The notes beneath the pieces were generated by a model, which was given only the letters and a program-made list of their open reading frames with translations, was not told where the DNA came from and did no database searches. Below are positions 34,293-42,848 of a DNA stretch of 64,000 nt, piece by piece. Position 1 is the first letter of the stretch. Every line of letters starts with the position of its first letter. The position numbers and the translations under genes are program-made. Source of the DNA: GCA-2731375 sp964590195 (GTDB lineage: Bacteria; Pseudomonadota; Alphaproteobacteria; GCA-2731375). The DNA lies in the NCBI GenBank assembly GCA_964590195.1, contig CAZPWJ010000014.1, positions 1 through 64,000 on the forward strand. The letters run 5' to 3'.

Positions 34293-35381
34293 ATGAAACG
34301 TTTCGTAACCGCCCTGATGGCTCTGTTCTGCTTGCTTATCCTAAGCGGCCAGATAGAGGTACAGGCACAAGCTAAAAAAGAGAAGTCGCCGTGCGAAAAG
34401 AGTTGGAAGAATTGCGCCGGCAAGCCATGGGTCGATGGCAACAAGATGGAGACGCCGCTTGGCTCGAAATGGTGGCCACACCCGATCTGGGGCAAGGGCG
34501 ACGAGGCCGGCTCGACCAACTGGTACACCAAACCCGAAGTCGTCAAGCGCGGCTCGGACCTGATCAAGACCGGCAAGGTCTATCAACTGGGTCAGCAGTA
34601 TCACTCGAAAATGCCGTTGTTCGGCGACCGCAAATTCGTCCTGCGCATTCCGGGCGCGCCGACGGGCGGCGCGTTTGGCTCGAACAAGATCGTTTGGCAT
34701 GACGAATTCCTGGCCACCGAGATCGGCCAGGTCGGCACCCAGTTTGACGGTTTGGGCCATGTCGGCGTGCAAGTCGGCGCCGACGGCGATAAAGTCAATA
34801 TGCGGTTTTATAACGGCTTCTCCGTGTCGGAGTTCTCCACTGCCTATGGTCTGACGAAACTCGGCACGGAAACGCTGCACCCGATCTTCGGGCGCGGGGT
34901 GCTGATCGACTTGGCCGCCGCGCGTGGCGTCGCGTCCATGAAGTCGGGCGAATGCGCCAGCATGACCGACGTCAAGAAGGCCCTTCAGATGCAGGGGATG
35001 GCAGATTTCAAGTTCGAGAATGGCGACGCCATCATGTTCCGCACCGGTTGGGAGATGTATTGGGAAAAACCCGCAGCCTATAATGCCGGCCAGCCCGGCG
35101 TCTGCATGGATGTCGCGCGCTGGGTGGCCGAGGAGGTCAAGGCCGGCGTCACGGGCGGCGACAGTTGGGCCGCCACCGACCCGGTACCCTATCCGAACGA
35201 ACCGGCCTGTGCCTTCTGCGTACACAACTTTCTGCAGACCCGGCACGGTATCGTCAACCAAGAGAACCTGCGCCTCAAACAGCTCGCCGACGACAAGGCC
35301 TATGTCTTTGCCTATGTCTATTCGCCGGCTCCGATCCGTGGCGCCACCGGTTCAATCGGTTCGCCATTGGCGCTTCGCTAG
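34293..35381 (+). CDS. Exported cyclase family (kynurenine formamidase-like) metal hydrolase
   Basis: A 362-residue protein with a Sec signal peptide (MKRFVTALMALFCLLILSG, cleavage near VQAQA), so periplasmic. The cyclase-family (PF04199) motif appears as QVGTQFDGLGHVG (about residues 147-159). KynB-type enzymes have HxGTHxDxPxH; this variant keeps Asp and the last His but reads GTQ, as in another branch of the family. DAIMFRTGWEMYW and EPACAFCVHNFLQTRHGI follow. The family hydrolyses amides or lactones with a divalent metal. A frame opens at a TTG (34278), but GGGAGGAC is correctly placed for ATG 34293. A terminator follows at 35424. Confidence 0.83.
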   Translation: MKRFVTALMALFCLLILSGQIEVQAQAKKEKSPCEKSWKNCAGKPWVDGNKMETPLGSKWWPHPIWGKGDEAGSTNWYTKPEVVKRGSDLIKTGKVYQLGQQYHSKMPLFGDRKFVLRIPGAPTGGAFGSNKIVWHDEFLATEIGQVGTQFDGLGHVGVQVGADGDKVNMRFYNGFSVSEFSTAYGLTKLGTETLHPIFGRGVLIDLAAARGVASMKSGECASMTDVKKALQMQGMADFKFENGDAIMFRTGWEMYWEKPAAYNAGQPGVCMDVARWVAEEVKAGVTGGDSWAATDPVPYPNEPACAFCVHNFLQTRHGIVNQENLRLKQLADDKAYVFAYVYSPAPIRGATGSIGSPLALR

Positions 35382-35423
35382 GTCTTAACCACGGTCCACC
35401 ATGGCTGGACCGCAACAAAAGTG

Positions 35424-35462
35424 AAGGGCGCGGGAATTGGCAACAATCCCGCGCCCTTTCTT
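35424..35462 (+). terminator. Strong hairpin terminator after cyclase gene
   Basis: AAGGGCGCGGGA (35424-35435) pairs perfectly with TCCCGCGCCCTT (35447-35458) around an 11-base loop, followed by TCTT. It lies 43 bases after the cyclase stop and before the convergent DUF1737 gene, and may act in both directions. Confidence 0.82.
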
Positions 35463-35490
35463 ATGACCGCAGCGGGCCATAATCGGGTCG

Positions 35491-35679
35491 CTATGCCTTA
35501 ACGGTCGGCAAAATAACGGCTTGTGCGACCAGCATGCGGTCCTGGTTGGGATCGTAGGTGCAGGAGGGAGAGCCGTAGAGGATGTATCCTTCGGCCAGAG
35601 CCTCCGACACCCGCACACAAAACGCGTGGTCGTCGGTACCGGTTAGCAGGCGGTAAGCCGGCTTTTCGTTATCGGACAT
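35491..35679 (-). CDS. DUF1737 domain-containing protein
   Basis: A 62-residue protein: PAYRLLTGTDDHAFCVRVSEALAEG then GYILYGSPSCTYD and MLVAQAVILP, the whole of the DUF1737 domain. Function unknown. AGGAGG lies upstream of the ATG at good spacing. It begins 23 bases after purA stops on the same strand, so it is probably the last gene of the serC-serA-hisZ-purA transcript. Confidence 0.87.
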   Translation of the reverse strand: MSDNEKPAYRLLTGTDDHAFCVRVSEALAEGYILYGSPSCTYDPNQDRMLVAQAVILPTVKA

Positions 35680-35702
35680 TGATGCCTCCTAATCAGCACT
35701 CT

Positions 35703-36995
35703 CTAATCCGCAAATGGATCCTTGACCAAGATGGTGTCTTCGCGCTCCGGGCTGGTGGACAGCAACGCCACCGGGGCGCCGATCAGTTCCTCGATGCGGA
35801 CGATGTATTTGATCGCCGTGGCGGGCAGTTCGGCCATGCTGCGGGCGCCTTGGGTGCTTTCCGACCAGCCCTCGAAGGTTTCATAGACCGGTTCGATGCG
35901 GGCCTGGCGGCTCATCTCCGCCGGCAGATAGTCGACTTCCATGCCGTCGATGCGGTAGCGGGTGCAGACCTTGATCTCCGCCATGCCGTCCAGCACATCC
36001 AGCTTGGTCAGGGCAATGCCGGTGACGCCGCCAACCCTGAGGGCCTGACGTACCATTACCGCGTCGAACCAGCCGCAACGGCGCGAACGCCCGGTGACGG
36101 TGCCGAATTCCTTGCCACGCTCGCCCAGGCCGCGGCCGACCTCGTCCTCCAACTCGGTCGGGAACGGCCCCTCGCCCACGCGGGTGGTATAGGCCTTGGT
36201 GATGCCCAGCACATAGTCGATGGCATCGACGCCGATGCCCGCGCCCGCGCCAACCTGGGCCGCCAGGGTGTTGGACGAGGTGACGTAAGGGTAGGTGCCG
36301 TGGTCGATGTCCAGCATGGCGGCTTGCGCACCCTCGAACAGAATGCGGCTGCCGGCGCGCCGCGCCTCGTCCAGGTCGCGCCAGACGTTGGAGGCGAAGG
36401 GCAGAATTTTCGGCGCGACCTCGCGCAGTTTTTCAAGCAGATCGGCGGCATCGACCTCTGCCTGGCCAAGGCCCCGGCGCAGCGCGTTATGATGCGACAG
36501 CAGATTGTCGATCTTGTCAGGCAGGGTATCCAGCTCGGTCAGGTCACAGACCCGGATGGCCCTGCGGCCGATCTTGTCTTCGTAGGCCGGGCCAATGCCC
36601 CGGCGCGTGGTGCCGATACGGCGGCCGGTGTTGGCATCCTCGCGGATCGCATCCAGCTCGCTATGCAGAGGCAATATCAGCGAAGCATTCATGGCCAGGC
36701 GCAGTGAACTCGGCGTAATTTCGACACCCTGGTCCTGCAAGCGTTCCATCTCGGTCAACAGCGCCCATGGATCAACCACCACGCCATTGCCGATGATCGA
36801 CAGCTTGCCCTTGCGCACGATGCCCGAGGGCAGCAGGCTCAATTTGTAGACTTCGCCGTCGATGACCAGGGTATGACCAGCGTTGTGGCCGCCCTGAAAG
36901 CGCACCACGACCGAGGCGCGCTCGGACAGCCAATCGACAATCTTGCCCTTGCCTTCATCGCCCCACTGGGCGCCCACTACCGCTACATTCGCCAT
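35703..36995 (-). CDS. purA: Adenylosuccinate synthetase
   Basis: A 430-residue GTP-dependent enzyme of AMP synthesis, joining IMP and aspartate. GAQWGDEGKGKIVDWL (residues 8-23) is the N-terminal P-loop-like motif, GGHNAGHT (about 35-42) the IMP/Mg region, and GIGPAYEDKIGRRAIR (about 130-145) and GVGEGPFPTEL are also conserved. Length is normal for the family (about 430). The gene follows hisZ by 33 bases in an order (serC, serA, hisZ, purA) common in alphaproteobacteria. Confidence 0.97.
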   Translation of the reverse strand: MANVAVVGAQWGDEGKGKIVDWLSERASVVVRFQGGHNAGHTLVIDGEVYKLSLLPSGIVRKGKLSIIGNGVVVDPWALLTEMERLQDQGVEITPSSLRLAMNASLILPLHSELDAIREDANTGRRIGTTRRGIGPAYEDKIGRRAIRVCDLTELDTLPDKIDNLLSHHNALRRGLGQAEVDAADLLEKLREVAPKILPFASNVWRDLDEARRAGSRILFEGAQAAMLDIDHGTYPYVTSSNTLAAQVGAGAGIGVDAIDYVLGITKAYTTRVGEGPFPTELEDEVGRGLGERGKEFGTVTGRSRRCGWFDAVMVRQALRVGGVTGIALTKLDVLDGMAEIKVCTRYRIDGMEVDYLPAEMSRQARIEPVYETFEGWSESTQGARSMAELPATAIKYIVRIEELIGAPVALLSTSPEREDTILVKDPFAD

Positions 36996-37028
36996 TTCTT
37001 TACCGATCCAAACTAGAAGCTGGAAAAA

Positions 37029-38168
37029 TCAGGACAGCGCGACGGGTTCACCGTCACGCAGAATATGCTCGCAGGCCAGCCGCCGGGCCTCGTCTTCGGG
37101 CTTGGCCGTATTATCAAGGCCCTGCACCGTGGTCCAGCCTTCCGCCCGCAACTGCCGGGCCTGCCCGCCATCGCTGCCAAAGGGCAGATAGATGCGCCGC
37201 GCCGCCTCGCGTCCGGGAATGGCCCGCATCAAACTATCAAGATACAGGGTGAAGCCGATGGCGCTTTCACCGCTGGCCAGGGGATACCGTCCGCCCCGGC
37301 CCAGTTCGCCGCGAACGCCTTCGGCAAAGAGGCTAAAGCTCATGCCGGTCTGATATTCGAAGCCGCGGCTTTCGCCCGGATCAATGGTCAGGGTCAGGCC
37401 GCCGTTATCCTTGTTCAAACAGGCCACCAAATCGGCCAGATGGTCACAGAGCGCCCGCGCCGAGGCTGGCAGCGCCAGTTCGGCCAGAGCTTCAAGCGCT
37501 TTATCCGCCGGGCCGGCGGCGCGCATGAGATCACCCAGCAGCTGCCGCACCTGCGGCGCCAGGCTCTCTATGGCGGCGCCGTCCCTGGCGTCCAGGGCCT
37601 GCCGGGCCGCCTCGGCCTCTGGGCCTTCCAGGCCAAGAGACTGGGTCAACAGCGGCACCAATGACGGCGCCGTCAAATCCACGGACAGGCCCTCCACACC
37701 CAGGGCCTGCAATGCTTCCGCCGCCAGCAAAACCACCTCGGCATCGCCGGCCACGCCCTCGGCGCCGATCAATTCCACACCGGCCTGGGCATATTGCCGT
37801 TCCGGGCGCAGCTGGCTGCCGCGCACGCGCAGGACCTGGCCCGCATAGCACAGACGAAGGGGCCGGGGCGCCTCCCGCAGGCGGGTGGCGGCGATGCGCG
37901 CCACTTGCGTGGTCATATCCGCGCGCAGGCCCATCATGCGTTGCGAAATCGGATCCATCAGGCGGAACATATGGCGCGCCACGCCGGCACCGGGACCGGC
38001 CAACAGGCTTTCCTCGAACTCGATCAGGGGCGGTTTCACGCGTTCATAGCCATGCGCCTCGAACTGGGCCACCAGACGCTCGATGGACAGCGCCTCGTGC
38101 CCGGCAAAGGGGGGCAGGTCGTCGTGCAAACCTTCAGGCAGCAATGCCAGTTCAGCGTAATCGGTCAT
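37029..38168 (-). CDS. hisZ: ATP phosphoribosyltransferase regulatory subunit HisZ
   Basis: A 379-residue class II aminoacyl-tRNA-synthetase-like protein. LPEGLHDDLPP opens it, RLMDPISQRMMGLRADMTTQVARIAATRL (about residues 69-97) is the histidyl-tRNA synthetase-like motif 2 region, and the C-terminus lacks the anticodon-binding domain of HisRS. HisZ forms a hetero-octamer with short-form HisG and makes it sensitive to histidine. Short-form hisG is not in this window and must lie elsewhere. Downstream of serA with 24 bases between, upstream of purA. Confidence 0.92.
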   Translation of the reverse strand: MTDYAELALLPEGLHDDLPPFAGHEALSIERLVAQFEAHGYERVKPPLIEFEESLLAGPGAGVARHMFRLMDPISQRMMGLRADMTTQVARIAATRLREAPRPLRLCYAGQVLRVRGSQLRPERQYAQAGVELIGAEGVAGDAEVVLLAAEALQALGVEGLSVDLTAPSLVPLLTQSLGLEGPEAEAARQALDARDGAAIESLAPQVRQLLGDLMRAAGPADKALEALAELALPASARALCDHLADLVACLNKDNGGLTLTIDPGESRGFEYQTGMSFSLFAEGVRGELGRGGRYPLASGESAIGFTLYLDSLMRAIPGREAARRIYLPFGSDGGQARQLRAEGWTTVQGLDNTAKPEDEARRLACEHILRDGEPVALS

Positions 38169-38192
38169 GATCGCAAATCGAGAGGTTGAAAT

Positions 38193-39773
38193 TTAGAAGT
38201 TAAGTGCTTGCGCCTGCCCTACATGGGGCAAGGCACGGACCGCCGTCAAGACCGCTTCGTCAATAGGTTGATCCGTGCCGATCAGGGCAATGGCATCGCC
38301 GCCCTCGCTGGCCCGGCCCAGATGGAAGGTCGCGACATTGACGCCGCCGTCGCCCAATACCGATCCCAGGGCGCCAATCAGGCCCGGTTTATCCTCGTTG
38401 GTGATGTACAGCATGTGCTTGACCAGCTCCGCCTCCAGCTTGATGCCCTTGACCTGGACAATGCGGGGACGGTTGTCGGCAAACAAGGTGCCGGCTACAT
38501 CACGGTCCTGCGCTTCCGTGGTGACCGAGACGCGGATCAGGGTCTGATAATCACCGGTGCCTTCATCGCGGGTCTCGCGCACTTCAATGCCACGGTCCTT
38601 GGCCACCACAGGGGCGTTGATCATGTTGACGTTATCAATCAACGGCCGCAGCAGGCCTTCCAGAACGATGGCCGTCAGGGGCCGGGTGTTCAGGCCGGCG
38701 ACGTGGCCCTGGTATTCAATATGTACGGATTTCAGGGCGTGCTGCGTCAATTGGCCGGCAAAGCTGCCCAATTCCCGCGCCAGGTTGAAATAGGGCCGCA
38801 AACGCGGTGCTTCCTCGGCCGAGACAGAGGCCATGTTCAGGGCATTGGAAATGGCCCCGGTCAACAGATAGTCGGACATCTGTTCGGCCACCTGCACAGC
38901 CACGTTGACCTGCGCCTCGTCGGTCGAGGCACCCAGGTGCGGCGTCGCAACCACCGCCTCGCAGCCGAACAGGGCGTTTTCCTTGGCCGGTTCAGCGGAA
39001 AACACATCCACCGCCGCACCCGCCACATGGCCCGCATCAATGGCCGCGCGCAGGTCCTCTTCCACCAGCAAGCCGCCGCGGGCGCAATTTACGATGCGCA
39101 CGCCTTGCTTCATCTTGGCGATATTTTCGGCATTGATGATGCCGCGCGTGGCGTCATTCAAAGGGGTATGCAGGGTAATGAAGTCGGCCCGGGCCAAAAG
39201 TTCATCCAGATCGACGCGCTCAACACCCAGATCAATGGCCCGTTCCTCGGTCAGATAGGGATCAAAAGCAACAACGCGCATTTTCAGGCCGATGGCCCGG
39301 TCGCAGACGATGGCGCCGATATTGCCGCAACCGATCACGCCCAAAACCTTGCCGAAAAGCTCCACGCCCATGAAGCGGTTCTTTTCCCACTTGCCGGCAT
39401 GGGTCGAGCGGTCGGCGGCGGGGATCTCCCGGGCCAGGGCCATCATCATGGCGATGGCGTGTTCAGCGGTGGTGATCGAATTACCGAACGGCGTATTCAT
39501 GACGCAGACGCCCTGGGCGGTCGCGGCCTCCTGATCGATATTGTCGACACCGATACCCGCCCGGCCGATGACTTTTAGCTGGCCCTTGGCGGCGGCCAAT
39601 ATCTCCGGCGTCACGGTGGTTGAGGATCGGATCGCCAAGCCGTCGTACTGGCCGATAATCTCGGCCAGGCCTTCCGGCGTCAGTCCGGGTTTTTCGTCCA
39701 CCTCGACGCCGCGGTCGCGAAACACTTCCGCCGCACGCGGGCTCATCTTGTCGGAAATCAGTACCTTGACCAT
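38193..39773 (-). CDS. serA: D-3-phosphoglycerate dehydrogenase
   Basis: A 526-residue type 1 enzyme. KVLISDKMSP opens it, the NAD-binding loop is VIGCGNIGAIV (about residues 145-155), catalytic Arg lies in NCARGGLLVEE (about 231-241) and the catalytic His in TPHLGASTDEA (about 279-289). An allosteric-substrate-binding domain (about 315-445) and a C-terminal ACT domain (EDKPGLIGALGSVLG) follow, so serine feedback is possible. It oxidises 3-phosphoglycerate in the first step of serine synthesis. It lies 38 bases after serC. Confidence 0.96.
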   Translation of the reverse strand: MVKVLISDKMSPRAAEVFRDRGVEVDEKPGLTPEGLAEIIGQYDGLAIRSSTTVTPEILAAAKGQLKVIGRAGIGVDNIDQEAATAQGVCVMNTPFGNSITTAEHAIAMMMALAREIPAADRSTHAGKWEKNRFMGVELFGKVLGVIGCGNIGAIVCDRAIGLKMRVVAFDPYLTEERAIDLGVERVDLDELLARADFITLHTPLNDATRGIINAENIAKMKQGVRIVNCARGGLLVEEDLRAAIDAGHVAGAAVDVFSAEPAKENALFGCEAVVATPHLGASTDEAQVNVAVQVAEQMSDYLLTGAISNALNMASVSAEEAPRLRPYFNLARELGSFAGQLTQHALKSVHIEYQGHVAGLNTRPLTAIVLEGLLRPLIDNVNMINAPVVAKDRGIEVRETRDEGTGDYQTLIRVSVTTEAQDRDVAGTLFADNRPRIVQVKGIKLEAELVKHMLYITNEDKPGLIGALGSVLGDGGVNVATFHLGRASEGGDAIALIGTDQPIDEAVLTAVRALPHVGQAQALNF

Positions 39774-39811
39774 GGTTCGATCATATCCTTAGCGCTGTTC
39801 AGTACCGGCCC

Positions 39812-40975
39812 TTAGGCAGCCGGAGAAAAATTTGCTTTCACTTCGCCATAGGCCCAATCCAGCCATGGCGTCAGATCTTCCAGATCCGCCCTCTCCACCG
39901 TCGCGCCGCACCAGATGCGCAGGCCCGTCGGGGCATCGCGGTGACCGCCGATATCAAGGGCCGCGCCCTCGGCTTCCAACAGTGCCACCAATTGCTTGGC
40001 GACCGCATTGCCATCCGCCTCGGAAAGGGCGGTGAACCAGTCATCGACGATGGACAGGCAAACAGAGGTGGTGGAACGGTTGGCCTCGGCCAAGGCCACG
40101 TAATCGACCCAATCGGTCTTGGCCACCCAATCAGACAACACGGCGGCATTGCCATTGACCCGTTCGATCAAACCTTGCAGGCCGCCGACTGATTTGGCCC
40201 AGTTTAGCGTATCGAGGTAATCCTCGACGCACAGCATGGAGGGTGTGTTGATGGTTTCGCCCTTGAACGGGCCCTCGGTCAGCTTGCCGCCCTTGGTCAG
40301 ACGGAAAATCTTTGGCAGGGGCCATGGTGGCGTGTGGCTTTCCAGACGTTCCACGGCGCGGGGGCCCAGGATCAGCATGCCATGGGCCGCCTCGCCGCCC
40401 AGCACCTTTTGCCAGCTGAAAGTCACCACATCCAGCTTTTGCCACGGCAACTCCATGGCGAAGGCGGCGGAGGTGGCATCACAAATCGTCAGACCGGCGC
40501 GGTCATCGGGGATCCAATCTCCGTGGGGCAGGCGTACTCCGGAGGTCGTGCCGTTCCAACAAAAAACCACGTCGCGTTCAAAATCCACCTGGGCCAGATC
40601 CGGCAACAGGCCGTAATCGGCATCCAGCAAACGGGCATCATCCAGTTTCAACTGCTTGTTGATATCCGTGGCCCAGCCGGCACCAAAGCTTTCCCACGCC
40701 ATGACATCGACGCCGCGCGCACCAAGCAGGGACCACAGGGCCATTTCCACCGCCCCCGTATCCGATGCGGGGACAATGGCGATACGGTAATCATCGGGCA
40801 CGCCGAGCACTTCGCGGGTCTCTTCGATCGCCTTCAGCAGCCGCGCCTTGCCCTCGGCCGAGCGGTGCGAACGGCCCAGGGAGGCATTGGCCAGGGCTTC
40901 GGGGCTCCATCCGGGCCGCTTGGCACAGGGTCCGGAAGAGAAGTTGGGCATGGCAGGCTTACGGTTCGGCTGCAT
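39812..40975 (-). CDS. serC: Phosphoserine aminotransferase
   Basis: A 387-residue class V PLP aminotransferase. The N-terminal PNFSSGPCAKRPGW is the alphaproteobacterial SerC signature, the PLP-binding Lys is in TFSWQKVLGGEAAHG (about residue 190), and the C-terminal GLRIWCGATV is conserved. It converts 3-phosphohydroxypyruvate and glutamate to phosphoserine in the second step of serine synthesis. It is first in the serC-serA-hisZ-purA-DUF1737 operon, behind a TTGACA promoter and a probable structured leader. Confidence 0.95.
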   Translation of the reverse strand: MQPNRKPAMPNFSSGPCAKRPGWSPEALANASLGRSHRSAEGKARLLKAIEETREVLGVPDDYRIAIVPASDTGAVEMALWSLLGARGVDVMAWESFGAGWATDINKQLKLDDARLLDADYGLLPDLAQVDFERDVVFCWNGTTSGVRLPHGDWIPDDRAGLTICDATSAAFAMELPWQKLDVVTFSWQKVLGGEAAHGMLILGPRAVERLESHTPPWPLPKIFRLTKGGKLTEGPFKGETINTPSMLCVEDYLDTLNWAKSVGGLQGLIERVNGNAAVLSDWVAKTDWVDYVALAEANRSTTSVCLSIVDDWFTALSEADGNAVAKQLVALLEAEGAALDIGGHRDAPTGLRIWCGATVERADLEDLTPWLDWAYGEVKANFSPAA

Positions 40976-41040
40976 GGCGCCAGATCCTTACAAAATTAGC
41001 CGCGAAATATGCACGCGGAGCTGGGTCGCTTGTTGGGGCG
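40976..41040 (-). ncRNA. Candidate serC leader RNA (serC motif)
   Basis: The leader between the serC promoter and ATG contains a CCGCG...CGCGG hairpin with a 9-base loop (41018-41000), and the CTCCGCG string occurs twice, allowing alternative pairings. Alphaproteobacterial serC genes are known to carry a conserved cis-acting element called the serC RNA motif. Match to that consensus was not tested. Confidence 0.5.
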
Positions 41041-41047
41041 GACGCGG

Positions 41048-41075
41048 AGTTTACGTGCGCGCCCGGCCCTGTCAA
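41048..41075 (-). promoter_or_regulatory. Promoter of serC operon
   Basis: On the minus strand TTGACA (41075-41070) is followed after 16 bases by TAAACT (41053-41048), a good sigma-70-type pair. Transcription would start near 41040, leaving a leader of about 65 bases before the serC ATG. Confidence 0.6.
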
Positions 41076-41183
41076 CCGTGTTTTACCGCACTGCAACATA
41101 AGGTCGCATTTGAGTTCAGGTTTGACTCTAACGGGGTGGTCTGTTTCAGATGCGCCCTCCGTAAACAAAGCTGGAAATTCATA

Positions 41184-42317
41184 ATGATTCCCTGTCAGCG
41201 TCACTTGTTCGATATCCCCGAAGATATCGCCTATTTCAACTGCGCTTATATGTCTCCGCTGATGAAAAAGGTGGTCGCGGCGGGACACACCTCCGTGGCG
41301 CTGAAAGGACAACCCTGGCAGATCAGCCCGCCGGATTTCTTCTCCACCCCCGAACGGGCCCGAGATTTATTCGCCCAATTGATCAACGCCCAGGCGGACG
41401 ACATCGCCATTATTCCAGCCTGCAGCTACGGCACCGCGACGGCGGCGCAAAACCTGCCCGTCGCCAAGGGGCAAGAGATGCTGGTGCTGCAGGACCAGTT
41501 CCCTTCTCACGTCTATCCCTGGCGCGAATTGGCGGCGGAGCGGGAGGCGGACATCGTCACCATCCCCCGTGGCGGCAACGATGGCTGGACGCCGCGCATC
41601 CTTGACGCCATCACCGCCAATACCGCCATCGTCGCCCTGCCCCATTGTCATTGGACCGACGGCAGCCTGATCGACCTGCAGGCCGTGAGCCGGCGCTGCC
41701 GCGAAATGGGCGCCGCCCTGGTTGTCGATCTGACCCAATCCATTGCCGCCCTGCCATTTGATGTAACGGCTATCCGGCCCGATTTTGCCGTCGCCGCCGG
41801 TTATAAATGGATGATGGGGCCATATACGCTGGGCTTTATGTACGTGGCGCCGCAACACCAGGACGGCCGGCCGCTCGAACACAACTGGATCGCCCGCAGG
41901 GATAGCGAGAATTTCGCCGGCCTGGTCGACTACAAGTCCGAGTTTCAGCCCGGCGCGCGGCGCTTTGACATGGGCGAAGGAGCTAATTTCATTCACTTGC
42001 CCATGGCCGTCACGGCGATGGAGCAATTGCTGGAATGGGGCGTCGAGGCAATCCAGGAAAGCCTGTCCGCGATGACCGCCGCGATTGCCGAGCGCGCCGC
42101 GCCTCTGGGCCTCAATGCCTCGGACCCGAGCCTGCGGGCCGGGCATTTTCTGGGCCTGGGCTTTGCCGGAGAGGTTCCCGCCGGCCTGCCCGAACGCCTG
42201 GGCCAGGACGGTGTCTATGTTTCGGTCCGCGGCCAGTCCATGCGCGTAACGCCGCATCTTTATAACAACGAGGCGGATATCGACCGTCTAATTAAAGTTT
42301 TAAGGTCTGCGTTGTAG
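41184..42317 (+). CDS. Aminotransferase class V-fold PLP enzyme, paralogue 1
   Basis: A 377-residue fold-type I PLP enzyme related to cysteine desulfurase/isopenicillin N epimerase-like proteins. DIPEDIAYFNCAYMSPL (about residues 9-25) is the N-terminal signature, VVDLTQSIAALPFDV holds the PLP-ring Asp and VAAGYKWMMGPYTLGF (about 205-220) the Schiff-base Lys. The frame is open back to 40848, but that part runs antisense over serC; ATG 41184 gives the family N-terminus. Divergent from serC. Its reaction could be transamination, epimerisation, or a lyase step; nothing points to Fe-S assembly. Paralogue 2 is at 47557. Confidence 0.85.
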   Translation: MIPCQRHLFDIPEDIAYFNCAYMSPLMKKVVAAGHTSVALKGQPWQISPPDFFSTPERARDLFAQLINAQADDIAIIPACSYGTATAAQNLPVAKGQEMLVLQDQFPSHVYPWRELAAEREADIVTIPRGGNDGWTPRILDAITANTAIVALPHCHWTDGSLIDLQAVSRRCREMGAALVVDLTQSIAALPFDVTAIRPDFAVAAGYKWMMGPYTLGFMYVAPQHQDGRPLEHNWIARRDSENFAGLVDYKSEFQPGARRFDMGEGANFIHLPMAVTAMEQLLEWGVEAIQESLSAMTAAIAERAAPLGLNASDPSLRAGHFLGLGFAGEVPAGLPERLGQDGVYVSVRGQSMRVTPHLYNNEADIDRLIKVLRSAL

Positions 42318-42454
42318 GATCGGCGGATTGCAGGTTCTTTTGGGGGAATTGTTCCTTTGAAGAAACAATGTTGTGCGAGGCCGCCGGATTGTCACCAGCG
42401 GGTCGACGCCTTAGGTTCGCTGCAACGATGCAAATTTAAACAGGAGTCTCATCT

Positions 42455-42697
42455 ATGACGGAAGCAGTTATCGCCCAGCCATTCCCCTATTTGGAAAAGT
42501 TGGAGGCGGGCAAGGATTACTTTTGGTGCTCCTGCGGCAAGAGCGCGAAACAGCCGTTTTGCGATGGCGCCCACAAAGCCGATGGCGAATTCGCGCCGAT
42601 CAAATTCCAAGTCGACGAGGCCAAGAATTACGCTCTGTGCGGCTGTCGCCGCAACGACGGCAAGCCCTTCTGCAACGGTGCGCACAAGGATCTGTAA
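42455..42697 (+). CDS. Double CDGSH iron-sulfur protein
   Basis: An 80-residue protein with two CDGSH-type modules: CSCGKSAKQPFCDGAHK (about residues 24-40) and CGCRRNDGKPFCNGAHK (about 62-78). Each supplies three Cys and one His to a [2Fe-2S] cluster, as in mitoNEET-like proteins. The protein is soluble and consists of little else. Electron or cluster transfer and redox sensing are the usual suggestions. AGGAGTCTC precedes the ATG. It has its own strong terminator (42730) and appears monocistronic. Confidence 0.92.
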   Translation: MTEAVIAQPFPYLEKLEAGKDYFWCSCGKSAKQPFCDGAHKADGEFAPIKFQVDEAKNYALCGCRRNDGKPFCNGAHKDL

Positions 42698-42729
42698 CGG
42701 TATTTTCGTTCCGCCACGCGGACATAAAA

Positions 42730-42763
42730 AAACGGCCCCGGCGAGCTAACGCCGGGGCCGTTT
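42730..42763 (+). terminator. Terminator of the CDGSH gene
   Basis: AAACGGCCCCGGC (42730-42742) and GCCGGGGCCGTTT (42751-42763) pair perfectly around an 8-base loop. The A/T-rich ends give a U-run after the stem. It is 33 bases beyond the CDGSH stop. Confidence 0.88.
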
Positions 42764-42768
42764 CCGTT

Positions 42769-42822
42769 AATACGGGGACACAATACTTAATTCTCTCGAA
42801 TTAAGTATTGTGTCCCCGTATT
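42769..42822. repeat. Perfect 25-bp inverted repeat of REP/RAYT-associated type
   Basis: Left arm 42769-42793 and right arm 42798-42822 are exact reverse complements with loop TCTC. The outer part AATACGGGGACACAATAC with TTAATTC inside is the kind of palindrome I recall accompanying IS200-like REP-associated tyrosine transposases (REP/BIME sequences) in many proteobacteria. No transposase gene is in the window. It lies between the CDGSH terminator and the 3' end of the convergent M20 gene. Confidence 0.85.
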
Positions 42823-42848
42823 ACCTGTCCTCATATTAGACAAACAGG

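Noticed and set aside
35523..36707. 394-residue plus-strand frame
   Set aside because: Shadow of purA; composition and lack of motifs argue against a gene.
38208..39578. 456-residue plus-strand frame
   Set aside because: Shadow of serA on the opposite strand in GC-rich DNA; no recognisable domain.
40848..41183. 112-residue N-terminal extension of the class V aminotransferase
   Set aside because: It runs antisense through the serC coding and promoter region; the family start is at 41184.
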